From Pelagibacterium nitratireducens (GTDB taxonomy: Bacteria > Pseudomonadota > Alphaproteobacteria > Rhizobiales > Devosiaceae): a DNA stretch of 64,000 nucleotides. The number at the start of each line of letters is the position of its first letter. Position 1 is the stretch's first letter. A program made the translations under genes and the position numbers. The notes under the pieces are model-generated. The model was not told the DNA's origin, did not search any database, and was given only the letters and a program-made list of their open reading frames with translations. The stretch is taken from positions 248,001-312,000 of the forward strand of contig NZ_CP146275.1 in NCBI RefSeq assembly GCF_037044555.1, in the 5' to 3' direction. Of the stretch, positions 33,698 to 42,065 are shown in pieces.

Positions 33698-35023
33698 ATG
33701 GCAAGAACCAATCAGAGCTCTCGGCGACGGCGCCGGCCACTGCCGAACTATCCGGCTCGTGACTTGTCCTACATCACGGCGCAGGGCGCAAGGAGTCGTC
33801 GACACCGATATTTCCGAGAACTGCAGGCGTTTTTTTTTCCCGCGATAGCCGCCATTCTTACGGCATGTGTTATTTACATCGCCACCATCTCCCGATCCGG
33901 GCGCTCAGACTGGCACAACACCTACCTCGTCCTTTTAGCGATAGGTTGCGTGCCGCTAGTTGCATCAGCGGTTCTCGCCGGTTTGCGCCGCCATGAGTCG
34001 GCGATGGTTACATCGATTCTCATCACTTCCGGCCTGTTCAGCGTCGCGGTAAGTGTCCTCTCGGCCTTGCGAATTCCGGTCAGCTACCAGGGACTGCTCT
34101 ATTGTTTCCCTGCTATCATATTAGTTATGGCCTATGCCAATTCCCGCTTCCAGCGAACGATCGGGTCGAAGGTGGCTCTCACAGATTTCGTTGATGCAGA
34201 TGCTCTCGCTGCAGAATTTGGGGACATCTCGGTTGTACGCGACCCCGCCGCGGAAATTCCCGATATAGAGATTCTGCTCATCGATCCTCACGAACATCAT
34301 ACTGAAAAGTGGTCTTCGCTTCTCGCCAATTGTTATCTCCGCGGTATTGAGATCGTTCCTTGGGCCAGCTTCCGAGAGGTTCGAAGCGGTCGACTGGATG
34401 TGCCTAGCTTTGAGATTTCCCATCTCGCCTATTCTCCCAGCCAGCTCTTTTACGCCCGCGTGAAGCGCACGCTTGATATTTTGACGGTGCTCGTAAGCCT
34501 GCCAGTAACCCTTCCCATCGCCGCTCTGGTGGCCGCTTACATCGGTCTGCGCAACGGCATGCCGGTGATCTTCGTGCAGGTCCGACGTGGCTATGGCGGG
34601 CGGCGCTTTCGCATGTATAAGTTCCGCACCATGTACAAGGGTACTGAGGGCGGATCGACCAGTGTGCGGGACAAACGGATCATTCCGGGCTGCCGTATGA
34701 TTCGCAAATTGCGCTTCGATGAAATCCCCCAGCTTTACAATATACTGCGAGGCGATATGAGCCTGATCGGTCCCCGGCCGGTAGCTGAATATGTGGCCCG
34801 CTCCAGTGCGCAAGTCCAGCCGAAATACGAGCTGCGTTCGCTGGTTCCGCCTGGCATTACAGGCTGGGCCCAAGTTCACTCCGGATATGCCGGCACGGTG
34901 GATGAAGAGATCGAAAAACTCTCCTACGATCTCTACTATATCAAGCACCTTTCCTTCGACCTTGACGTGCTGATCCTCTTCAAGACGGCGCGAACTGTGT
35001 TGTTCGGTTCTGGTGCCCGGTAG
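33698..35023 (+). CDS. Initiating sugar transferase (bacterial sugar transferase family)
   Basis: This 441-aa protein has three predicted membrane helices near residues 45-145, a soluble middle domain (AEFGDISVVRDPAAEIPDIEILLID) and the catalytic bacterial sugar transferase domain: VKRTLDILTVLVSLPVTLPIAA with its membrane-entering helix, FVQVRRGYGGRRFRMYKFRTM, KLRFDEIPQLYNILRGDMSLIGPRP, and PPGITGWAQVHSGY. Such enzymes (WcaJ/ExoY/PssY type) transfer a sugar phosphate from a UDP-sugar to undecaprenyl phosphate, the first step of repeat-unit synthesis. A poly-T tract occurs in the coding region near 33830. The start is an ATG with no strong ribosome site. Confidence 0.9.
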   Translation: MARTNQSSRRRRRPLPNYPARDLSYITAQGARSRRHRYFRELQAFFFPAIAAILTACVIYIATISRSGRSDWHNTYLVLLAIGCVPLVASAVLAGLRRHESAMVTSILITSGLFSVAVSVLSALRIPVSYQGLLYCFPAIILVMAYANSRFQRTIGSKVALTDFVDADALAAEFGDISVVRDPAAEIPDIEILLIDPHEHHTEKWSSLLANCYLRGIEIVPWASFREVRSGRLDVPSFEISHLAYSPSQLFYARVKRTLDILTVLVSLPVTLPIAALVAAYIGLRNGMPVIFVQVRRGYGGRRFRMYKFRTMYKGTEGGSTSVRDKRIIPGCRMIRKLRFDEIPQLYNILRGDMSLIGPRPVAEYVARSSAQVQPKYELRSLVPPGITGWAQVHSGYAGTVDEEIEKLSYDLYYIKHLSFDLDVLILFKTARTVLFGSGAR

Positions 35024-35206
35024 GGCAACCGTCGGACAAGCGGCAAGCGGGCGCAGAATGTGCGGACGCTCCGGTTTTCAAGAATGCCGATATCGGGAAA
35101 GTGACGTTGCCCCTTGGAGCCAATCCAGCCAGAAATAGACTCTGGCCCATCTGAGCTGCTACCCGACTTTGGACCACCCGGATGCGGAATTTCCGGGGAT
35201 GAACGA

Positions 35207-35308
35207 TCAGGGCGGGCCGGCTGCCCCTGATGCGTTCATGAGCGATATCGGGGGTTTGTTTCCGATGGCGCTGTGTGGGCGAACTTCGTTGTAGTCTCTA
35301 CGCCAATT
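35207..35308 (-). pseudogene. IS3-family OrfB C-terminal remnant
   Basis: Read leftwards, the bases encode WRRDYNEVRPHSAIGNKPPI and a short tail ending in TGA at 35207. WRxDYNExRPHSxxG is the standard end of IS3-type OrfB. The next bases (to about 35170) read CCCGGATGCGGAATTTCC, probably the element end. The upstream part of the transposase is missing. The rest of 35024-35570 holds no gene I can support. Confidence 0.72.
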
Positions 35309-35570
35309 GTGTCAAACTCAGGAGCGGAAGAGGCCGGTTTGGTCAAGTATATTCGATTGCGGCACTAACCGTCTCCGGGTATGGGGATGTTGCTGGCTCC
35401 ATGCGGGCGCATCAGTCCTGGCGGACGCTGAAATCCCGCGGAGAGCACAAAACACTTGCCAAGGTCGATGGCAATCGGTCCAACTCCACTGACCTTGGCG
35501 TCGTCGGATTTCCCGATTGAGTTGAAAGCATGGGTGCACCAGAGCTTCAACCACATCTCTCGAATTTCTA

Positions 35571-35882
35571 TCACCCCGTGTGGCGATCCTGATAGAACCG
35601 TGCGATGTCGTCGATGAGATTTGTCGCCCTCTGGCGGGTGTCTCTGGAGAGGGGGCGCCTTGCCGGTACGAGCGGACGGGTCGGGGTGCTGGCTTGGCCG
35701 GACGCTTGCACGACGCTTGAGGGCTGGGCGGCATCGGTGCCGCTGCCTTGCTGCCGGTCGGTCTTGTGATGGCCGGCAAGCCGGAGCCTGGCGCCGACAA
35801 AGACCACAGCCCCGATAACGAGCCCGGCGAGAACGGCAATGATGAGGATCGGCTGAGCCTGATCGAGCAATGAAGGGTTCAT
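35571..35882 (-). CDS. Small membrane-anchored protein, unknown function
   Basis: From the ATG at 35882 the product is 103 aa: MNPSLLDQAQP, one membrane helix (ILIIAVLAGLVIGAVVFVGARLRL), a Ser/Pro/Gln-rich linker of about 45 residues and a basic C-terminal helix (RDTRQRATNLIDDIARFYQ). It is probably a bitopic inner-membrane protein. It lies downstream of the BTLCP gene on the same strand, 240 bases away. No family is recognised. Confidence 0.5.
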   Translation of the reverse strand: MNPSLLDQAQPILIIAVLAGLVIGAVVFVGARLRLAGHHKTDRQQGSGTDAAQPSSVVQASGQASTPTRPLVPARRPLSRDTRQRATNLIDDIARFYQDRHTG

Positions 35883-36089
35883 TGTGTGCCTGTGTGTCCC
35901 TGTCGGTTCTCGTTTGGTCTGCCCGGTCCCTTTTGGGGGCAAGCATAGGATGATAAGCGGTCCCGATGCCACGCGTTCCCCCGCTTAGCGTTAATCGAGG
36001 GTCTTGCAACAAGGGGTGTTTTGTCCCGATCGATTGCGGCCCCGCGCTTTTCGAAAGGGACAACAAGCCCCCAAGGGTTTGAGGACATG

Positions 36090-36116
36090 AGCCGGCCGGT
36101 TTTGAACCGGTCGGCT
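36090..36116 (-). terminator. Hairpin after the BTLCP gene
   Basis: AGCCGGCCGGTT and AACCGGTCGGCT form a 12-bp stem (one G-T pair) with a three-base loop, starting seven bases after the BTLCP stop codon. There is no clear T run, so it may act as a weak terminator or as a 3' end stabiliser. Confidence 0.5.
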
Positions 36117-36122
36117 TGGCTA

Positions 36123-36707
36123 TCAGGAAATGGAGTTCCAGCGCCGCGGATCGTTGGACGACATGGCGACAAGGGTGTGACCGGTCTGGTCGAAGGGCTT
36201 GATCTGGCTGGTGAGATTGTCGAGCACATAATCGCCGGCCGTGGTGCGCACAACGAGCACCGCATGACCTTCACCGCGGGCGGTAAAGCCGATGGCCAGG
36301 CGCAGGGCGCCGGCGGGCACGCCGCGGGCGATCAGCTGGGCGCGCTTGGTCATGGCGTAGTCCTTGCAATCGCCAACCCGTGCGCCCACGGTCCAGACCT
36401 GGGTCGAACGCCTCTGGGGGCGGATCGAGGAATTGACCGCGCGATTGACGGTATTGAGCGCGCTCATCAGATTGGTGTCCATCTGGAGCTGGGCGGCGGG
36501 GGCCGGAGCGCAATAGGACGGCGATGTCATGCAAAAGATCTGCAGACCCAAAGGAGCTGCGGTTGCCGATGCGGTTGAAATCCGCATGACCGAACCCGAG
36601 AGCCCGGTGCGATCTGTGGGCTGGGGAGCAAGGGCCAAGGACGGGGCTGATGCCAGGGCGAGGGTGAGCGCCAGAACGGCGCCGGAAACATAGGACGCGA
36701 TACGCAT
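36123..36707 (-). CDS. Transglutaminase-like cysteine peptidase (BTLCP)
   Basis: The product is 194 aa from MRIASYVSGAVLALTLALA, a signal peptide cleaved near SLALA. The mature domain carries the catalytic triad of the bacterial transglutaminase-like cysteine proteinases: Cys114 in VGDCKDYA, His148 in EGHAVLVV and Asp163 in YVLDNL. The family (LapG-like) is periplasmic; LapG cuts adhesins to release biofilms, but the rhizobial BTLCPs have no known substrate. It is divergent from the EPS operon starting at 36959 and sits at its edge, which hints at a link with surface attachment. Confidence 0.87.
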   Translation of the reverse strand: MRIASYVSGAVLALTLALASAPSLALAPQPTDRTGLSGSVMRISTASATAAPLGLQIFCMTSPSYCAPAPAAQLQMDTNLMSALNTVNRAVNSSIRPQRRSTQVWTVGARVGDCKDYAMTKRAQLIARGVPAGALRLAIGFTARGEGHAVLVVRTTAGDYVLDNLTSQIKPFDQTGHTLVAMSSNDPRRWNSIS

Positions 36708-36958
36708 AATCGGTGGTTCTCCACAAACGGGAGCCCACAAAAGGGTCCTTCAGACCCCCGCAGCGCCCCCAAAGCTTTCTGCTGGGAACCATCCTGACAT
36801 CCCCCCATTTCAAACTTGTCGATTGTTTGATTACAATTTGATGCAAATGGAAAAAGTCGGGATATGCCTTCTCAGGCTTAACTCTATGCGGCCTTGGCGC
36901 TTGACCCGGTGCAATCGATCTGCACATGGTCCGAAAATATGGGTTTTGCGCGTATTCG

Positions 36959-37639
36959 ATGTCCTCACTTTTTAATGGCCTGGTCCTGATTGTCACTGCC
37001 CTGATCCTCGGATCATCGGGGGCATATCTTGTCGCGCGCGAGATGGCGCCGTTCGAGTTCTCTTTTGCGCCGCGCTCAGAGATATTTGACCGGCTTGTTT
37101 CAGAGCCGGCCCCGGTTCCACCTTCGATCTTTGGCACCAATGTCGCGCTTGAAATCTGCGATGAAACCATGAGCCGGCTTTCGTTCCAGCTTGCTCCGAC
37201 AGCGCGAAAGTCGGCGGTGGCCAATTCGTGCCTTGAAACGGCAGAACAGGCTCTCTTTGAGGCTCCAAGTCTGAGCTATGGACACTTCGTTGCATCGATT
37301 GCCCATTTCGCTCTGGACAATAGTGGCGCTGCGCGGGATGCCCTTGAACGCTCGCAAAGTCTTGGCCCCAACGAGCAATGGATTGCCGAACGGCGCGTGA
37401 GCCTTGCCGAAGTCCACTATGACGCGCTCGATGACTACGTCCGGGCCGGCCATCTCGCCGATCTGGCGCTTCTGGCGCAATCGCGTCGGGGCATCCGCTC
37501 GATCGCCGCGCGCTATGTGGCAAATCCCGATTTTCGTGAGCGCGTGACGGCCGTGGTTGAAACACTGCCCGTCGAAATTCAGCGCCGTTTCGTTTCTATT
37601 GTCCGCGCGGAAGCCCGCACTATCGGGGTTGGGGCCTAG
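36959..37639 (+). CDS. Membrane-anchored TPR-like protein of the EPS operon
   Basis: From the ATG at 36959 the product is 226 aa: an N-terminal helix (MSSLFNGLVLIVTALILGSSGAYLVA) anchors or exports it, and the rest is helical with a TPR-like rhythm (CLETAEQALFEAPSLSYGHF, HFALDNSGAARDALERSQSLGP, LAEVHYDALDDYVRAGHLADLAL). It is directly followed by the O-antigen ligase-like gene with no spacer, so it begins the downstream EPS operon. Proteins of this kind may bridge polymerase and export machinery; no closer assignment is possible. Confidence 0.62.
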   Translation: MSSLFNGLVLIVTALILGSSGAYLVAREMAPFEFSFAPRSEIFDRLVSEPAPVPPSIFGTNVALEICDETMSRLSFQLAPTARKSAVANSCLETAEQALFEAPSLSYGHFVASIAHFALDNSGAARDALERSQSLGPNEQWIAERRVSLAEVHYDALDDYVRAGHLADLALLAQSRRGIRSIAARYVANPDFRERVTAVVETLPVEIQRRFVSIVRAEARTIGVGA

Positions 37640-39040
37640 ATGACGACCGACATTTCCGGGTTTGAGATTACACGCGCTACAACGGGCGGAAGGCGGGCCA
37701 AATCAGGGCAGGCCCGGCTCAATCATGTTCTTGCCATTGTCCTGATCGCGTTTCTTTTCCTTGCGCCAATTCCCCTTGGCGCCAATCGGCCTGTCTTTTG
37801 GGCAATCAATGGGTTGGTGGTGGGCGCAGCCGGGATAATCTACGGCATCATGATGGTCTGGCGTCGGGAGACCTTCAGGATTGCGCTCTCCGATGTCGCC
37901 ATTCTTGCAGGCCTTTGGTTTGTCCTTTGCCTTTATGCCATCATTCAGTTTGCTTTGCCGGTGACAACGGTTTTTGAAGCCCCGGGCATCGAGGTGACGT
38001 CGTCGACCCTTTCGATTGCACCCGGCTCGTCCCTGCACAGCGTGGTGCAGTTCCTCACTTTCGGAATATTCTTTTTTCTCGTTTTGCAGGTGAGCGCCAA
38101 TCGTGAACGGGCGCGGTTTATTGCCATTGCCCTGTTCTGGGTGACCGTGGTCCATGCGCTCTATGGGCTCTTGGCTTTGACCCAGTTTGGCGACACGGTG
38201 CTTTTCCTTGAAAAGTGGGCATATCTTGGATCGGCCACCGGCACGTTCGTTAATCGCAATTCTTATGCAACGTTCATGGCGTTCGGTCTGGTCTTAGGCA
38301 CAGCCCTTGCCGCTCAGGCGCTCGAAAAGGGTCTTGAAAGCCGGCAGGTGCCGATCGCCAGCATCATGATGGTGCTCGTCGGTCTGAGCTTTTTGCTCGT
38401 CGCGCTCTATTCGACCCAGTCGCGCATGGGGTTGGCGGCAGGTCTGGCCGGAAGCCTGGTTGTCGCGGTCGGTTTTGCTTTAAAGGTCGGTCGCCGCTTG
38501 CCACGGCTTTCTCTCACGATGGCGGTGTTGGGTTTGGTGCTGACTGTCGCTGCTGCAGTCCTTTTTGGATCGGGGACCTTTGAGCGACTGGGAAGTGTCG
38601 AGCAGAGCTTTGACGTGCGGGCCGCGCTTTACTGGCAGGTCGTCGATATGATCAGCTCGCGGCCATTTTTGGGGTTCGGCGGGGGAAGTTTTGAGGCCGC
38701 GTTCCCACTGTTTCATGCTTTGCCCGTCAGTCCGGACCTTGTCTGGGACAAGGCGCACTCGACTTACCTGGCGCTGTGGATGGAATATGGCGTGATCTTT
38801 GGATCAATACCGTTGATCGTCGTTTTCGGAATCGCGCTTCGTTGCATAGCGCTCGTCATACGCCGCAGGTCAGATTGGGTGCTGCCCCTGGCTTCCCTGG
38901 GCATCATCATTACCGCCGCACTCCATTCACTCGTCGATTTTTCGCTGGAAATGGAGGCCAACGCGCTGTTTTTTGCAGCATTGCTGGCTCTGGGGTTGGC
39001 CAGCATCACCGAATATGGCCGGCGGCAAAAGGCACAATGA
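37640..39040 (+). CDS. O-antigen ligase/polymerase family protein (Wzy_C)
   Basis: This 466-aa protein has about eleven membrane helices. The large periplasmic loop region typical of the WaaL/Wzy_C group is present: VDMISSRPFLGFGGGSFEAAFPLFH, then WDKAHSTYLALWMEYGVIFG, with the conserved His in KAHSTYL. These enzymes polymerise or transfer lipid-linked glycans in the periplasm. Since an EpsG-like polymerase is also encoded, this could be the second polymerase or a ligase. Its stop overlaps the phosphatase gene start by ATGA. Confidence 0.85.
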   Translation: MTTDISGFEITRATTGGRRAKSGQARLNHVLAIVLIAFLFLAPIPLGANRPVFWAINGLVVGAAGIIYGIMMVWRRETFRIALSDVAILAGLWFVLCLYAIIQFALPVTTVFEAPGIEVTSSTLSIAPGSSLHSVVQFLTFGIFFFLVLQVSANRERARFIAIALFWVTVVHALYGLLALTQFGDTVLFLEKWAYLGSATGTFVNRNSYATFMAFGLVLGTALAAQALEKGLESRQVPIASIMMVLVGLSFLLVALYSTQSRMGLAAGLAGSLVVAVGFALKVGRRLPRLSLTMAVLGLVLTVAAAVLFGSGTFERLGSVEQSFDVRAALYWQVVDMISSRPFLGFGGGSFEAAFPLFHALPVSPDLVWDKAHSTYLALWMEYGVIFGSIPLIVVFGIALRCIALVIRRRSDWVLPLASLGIIITAALHSLVDFSLEMEANALFFAALLALGLASITEYGRRQKAQ

Positions 39041-39843
39041 AAAAATTGCTCGCCCGGATCTTTGGTGCCCCCCAAACCCAAGGCGCCCCCGAAGGTGCGT
39101 TGCGACTTTCAAGCGCCCGGTTTCCGCGCGCTCTTTATGTCATTGGCGATGTTCATGGTCGGCTGGACCTGCTTGAGGCGCTTGAACAAAAGATTGCCGC
39201 TCATGCAGGCATGGTCGACGAAACTGTCTGGGTCGTTCTGATTGGCGACATGGTCGATCGTGGGCCATCAAGCGCACAGGTTCTCGAACATGTCATCAAA
39301 CCCTCCCAATATGGGTTTCGACGCCTTTGCCTTTCGGGCAATCACGAGCAAGCCATGCTCGAGGCCTTCGAGAGCGCCGAGGCCATGGAATGGTGGTGTC
39401 GGTTTGGCGGGATTGAAACGCTTGGCTCTTATGGCATTAGCGTTTCCCAGCTCGATCCGGCTGCCCGCAGCTGGGAGACCAATCGCTCCATTCTCGAGAG
39501 CTATATTCCTCATGAACACGTCAAGTTTCTTTCGGGCCTGCCGGTGATGATCGAGGTGCCCGGCTATGTGCTGGTGCATGCGGGTCTGCGTCCCGGTGTG
39601 GCGCTCAAGGACCAGAGCGACCAGGATTTCCGCTGGTACCGTCATGACCCCGCAGACGACAAGGCTGAAACCGACTATTGCGTCGTCCATGGCCACACCA
39701 TTGTCGAAACGCCCATCGTGACCCCGACACGGATTGCTATCGATACGGGCGCCTATGCAAGCGGGCGTCTGACGGCGGTCTGTTTAAGGACTGGTCAAGA
39801 GCCGATAATCATTGAACAATCAGGGCCGAGCCAGCACAATTGA
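39037..39843 (+). CDS. PPP-family metallophosphatase (PrpA-like)
   Basis: The product is 268 aa from the ATG at 39037, translationally coupled to the ligase-like gene. All PPP phosphatase motifs are visible: YVIGDVHGRLD, VLIGDMVDRGP, LCLSGNHEQA, LVHAGLRPG and VVHGHTI. These enzymes bind two metals and remove phosphate from Ser/Thr and sometimes Tyr residues. Next in line, 35 bases on, is the tyrosine autokinase, so it may reverse that kinase or another regulator of polysaccharide production. Most such loci carry a low-molecular-weight Tyr phosphatase instead. Confidence 0.87.
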   Translation: MKKLLARIFGAPQTQGAPEGALRLSSARFPRALYVIGDVHGRLDLLEALEQKIAAHAGMVDETVWVVLIGDMVDRGPSSAQVLEHVIKPSQYGFRRLCLSGNHEQAMLEAFESAEAMEWWCRFGGIETLGSYGISVSQLDPAARSWETNRSILESYIPHEHVKFLSGLPVMIEVPGYVLVHAGLRPGVALKDQSDQDFRWYRHDPADDKAETDYCVVHGHTIVETPIVTPTRIAIDTGAYASGRLTAVCLRTGQEPIIIEQSGPSQHN

Positions 39844-39878
39844 CCACCACGTCCTCCTCTCGCGAATCTGGAAAGATT

Positions 39879-42026
39879 ATGGAAGAACAAGAAATCGATA
39901 TTCGGGGCATCCTGAACCTGCTGCGCCGCCGGTTGAGCTTGATTGTCGCCACGCTGGTTGTTTGTCTGGGTATCGCCGGCATCGCAGTCTTTGCGCTGAC
40001 CCCGATCTTTTCGGCATCCACGCTGGTTCTCGTCGATACTTCTCGCAATGCGCTGATCGATCCCGAGGCGCAGGTATCGAGTGCGTCGGCGGAGAATGCG
40101 CGGGTGGATTCGGAGGTCGAGATTTTGCGCTCCGAGACCGTGCTGCTCGATGTCATCGAACGCGAAGGATTGCTCTCGGACGAAGAATTTGGTGTGCGGC
40201 TGGGGCTGCGCGATCGGGTCTTGGCCTTTTTGCGTCTTGGTGATGCGGATTTGCCCCAAGGCGATGCAGCGGTTCAGAGCGTTCTCAACAGGGTGAAAAA
40301 TGCAGTCTCGGTCCAGCGCCGGGGTCTGACCTATCTGATTTCGGTTCAGGCCCGCTCGGAAGATCCGCAAAAGGCCGCACAGCTGGCCAATGCTCTTGCC
40401 GAAGCCTATATCCAGGACCAGATGCAATCAAAGATCGAGGGGGTTCTTGCGGCCCGAGATGTTCTTGAGGCCCGTCTGCAACTCGCCCGCGAAAACATCG
40501 TTCGATCCGAACAGCAATTTGATTCCTTTATCAGTGAAAATATCGACCAACTGGCCGCTGATCCTGGCAGTTCGGTGGCCGATCTGCGCACCGATCTGCA
40601 ATCTGTAACAGGCTCACGCGAGGAGCTGCAGGCCCTGAGCCAGACGGTGAGTGCGGCGGCCGCCTCACGGGATTGGGCAACGCTTGTCGCACAACTTGAA
40701 TCTGAAGCGTTGGCCGCGCTCGAAACGCAGCGCCAGACCCTTGCGACCAATCTTTCAAGCGCTGCGGGCGATTCTCCGACGGCTATCAATCTGCGCCAGG
40801 AACTGGCTGCTGTTGAAACCGCACTGGCGGAGCGGGCCAACGAGGAGTTGACCGATCTTCGCTCCCAAGTTGCAGAACTCGATAACGAGGCGAGCGGGCT
40901 GCGTCAGCAGATCCGGTCCGATGTGCTCTCGAGCGATCTGCCGGTCGATGTTTTAACCCAGCTCTATGAATTTCAGCAGTCCGCCGATCTGGCTCGAACC
41001 CAGTATCAGTCGCTTCTGGCTCGTTCGGGGGATTTGCAGGTTCAGTCCGAGCTCCAGATCGCGGACAGTCGGATCGTGTCCCGGGCCCTGCCGCCCTCAT
41101 CGGCAAGTTTTCCCAACACGCGCCTGATCTTGCTCATGGCGGGCCTTGCCGGTCTTGGTCTGGGCGTGGGACTGGCCTTTGTCTACGAAAATTTCGTTGG
41201 CGGCTTTACCAGTGAAAGCCAGCTGACGCTGGTGACGCGCATGCCGGTGATCGGCGATATCCCTCTCCAACGTCTTTCCCAGGAATCAGATTCGGCAGCA
41301 GACACCCTGATTTCTGCTCCGCTCTCGCAATTTTCGGAATCGATCCGGCGGGCGCGAGCGGTTGTCGACCAATATCTCCGACGCGGCAAGACGATGGCCG
41401 CTCCGCTCGATCAGCCGGTTGGAGAAGGGCAGAAAGGCGTTGTGGTGATGGTGTCCTCGTCTGTGCCCGACGAAGGCAAGACGACGGTGGCGCTGTCTCT
41501 GGCGCGGGCCTATGCCCAGTCGGGAAAGCGCACGTTGATTATCGACTGCGATCTTCGCCGGCCAGCCATTCACAAAAATCTCGGCATTGAATCCGAGGTG
41601 GGGCTTTTCGAATATCTGGCAGGTCGTACCGAAACAGAATCGCTGTCATCGATCATCCTGCGCGACGAGGAGACCGGGCTAAGCGTACTTGTGGGGTCCA
41701 AACGCTCCGACATCCCCACAGACCAGCTCATTACCAGCAGCGCCTTTGCCCGTCTGATCGGGGCGGCGATCAAGAATTTCGATGTGGTGGTTCTTGATAC
41801 CCCGCCGGTCCTGCCGGTGGTGGATGGACTTTATCTTTCCCAATATGCCGATGCCCTGCTTTTTGTGGTGCGCTGGTCGTCGACCGCCCAGGCAGAGGTT
41901 CGCAGCGCCTTGTCGCGACTTGAACAGGCCAAGAACCCCGATGCACCAATTCTGGGCGTGCTCAATCAGCAGGTTCGCTCTCAATCGCGCTACGGCAAGA
42001 GCTATGAGCACTATTATGACGGCTGA
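39879..42026 (+). CDS. Polysaccharide tyrosine autokinase (Wzc-like BY-kinase)
   Basis: I start at the ATG at 39879, behind GGAAAG; a TTG at 39840 is also possible. The 715-aa protein has a Wzz domain between two membrane helices (about residues 20-45 and 410-430), a long periplasmic coiled-coil region, and a cytoplasmic kinase domain: Walker A SSVPDEGKTT near residue 530, Walker A' LIIDCDLRRP and Walker B VVVLDTPP near 636. The C-terminus has a short Tyr cluster (YGKSYEHYY), the likely autophosphorylation site. It controls chain length and export of the polymer. Confidence 0.92.
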   Translation: MEEQEIDIRGILNLLRRRLSLIVATLVVCLGIAGIAVFALTPIFSASTLVLVDTSRNALIDPEAQVSSASAENARVDSEVEILRSETVLLDVIEREGLLSDEEFGVRLGLRDRVLAFLRLGDADLPQGDAAVQSVLNRVKNAVSVQRRGLTYLISVQARSEDPQKAAQLANALAEAYIQDQMQSKIEGVLAARDVLEARLQLARENIVRSEQQFDSFISENIDQLAADPGSSVADLRTDLQSVTGSREELQALSQTVSAAAASRDWATLVAQLESEALAALETQRQTLATNLSSAAGDSPTAINLRQELAAVETALAERANEELTDLRSQVAELDNEASGLRQQIRSDVLSSDLPVDVLTQLYEFQQSADLARTQYQSLLARSGDLQVQSELQIADSRIVSRALPPSSASFPNTRLILLMAGLAGLGLGVGLAFVYENFVGGFTSESQLTLVTRMPVIGDIPLQRLSQESDSAADTLISAPLSQFSESIRRARAVVDQYLRRGKTMAAPLDQPVGEGQKGVVVMVSSSVPDEGKTTVALSLARAYAQSGKRTLIIDCDLRRPAIHKNLGIESEVGLFEYLAGRTETESLSSIILRDEETGLSVLVGSKRSDIPTDQLITSSAFARLIGAAIKNFDVVVLDTPPVLPVVDGLYLSQYADALLFVVRWSSTAQAEVRSALSRLEQAKNPDAPILGVLNQQVRSQSRYGKSYEHYYDG

Positions 42027-42065
42027 TTGTGTAAAATTGGCGGACCAGAAACGCGTTCTTGCGGT

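Noticed and set aside
35274..35520. Plus-strand frame of 81 codons overlapping the IS3 remnant
   Set aside because: It starts inside the antisense of the transposase remnant and has no ribosome site or recognisable pattern.
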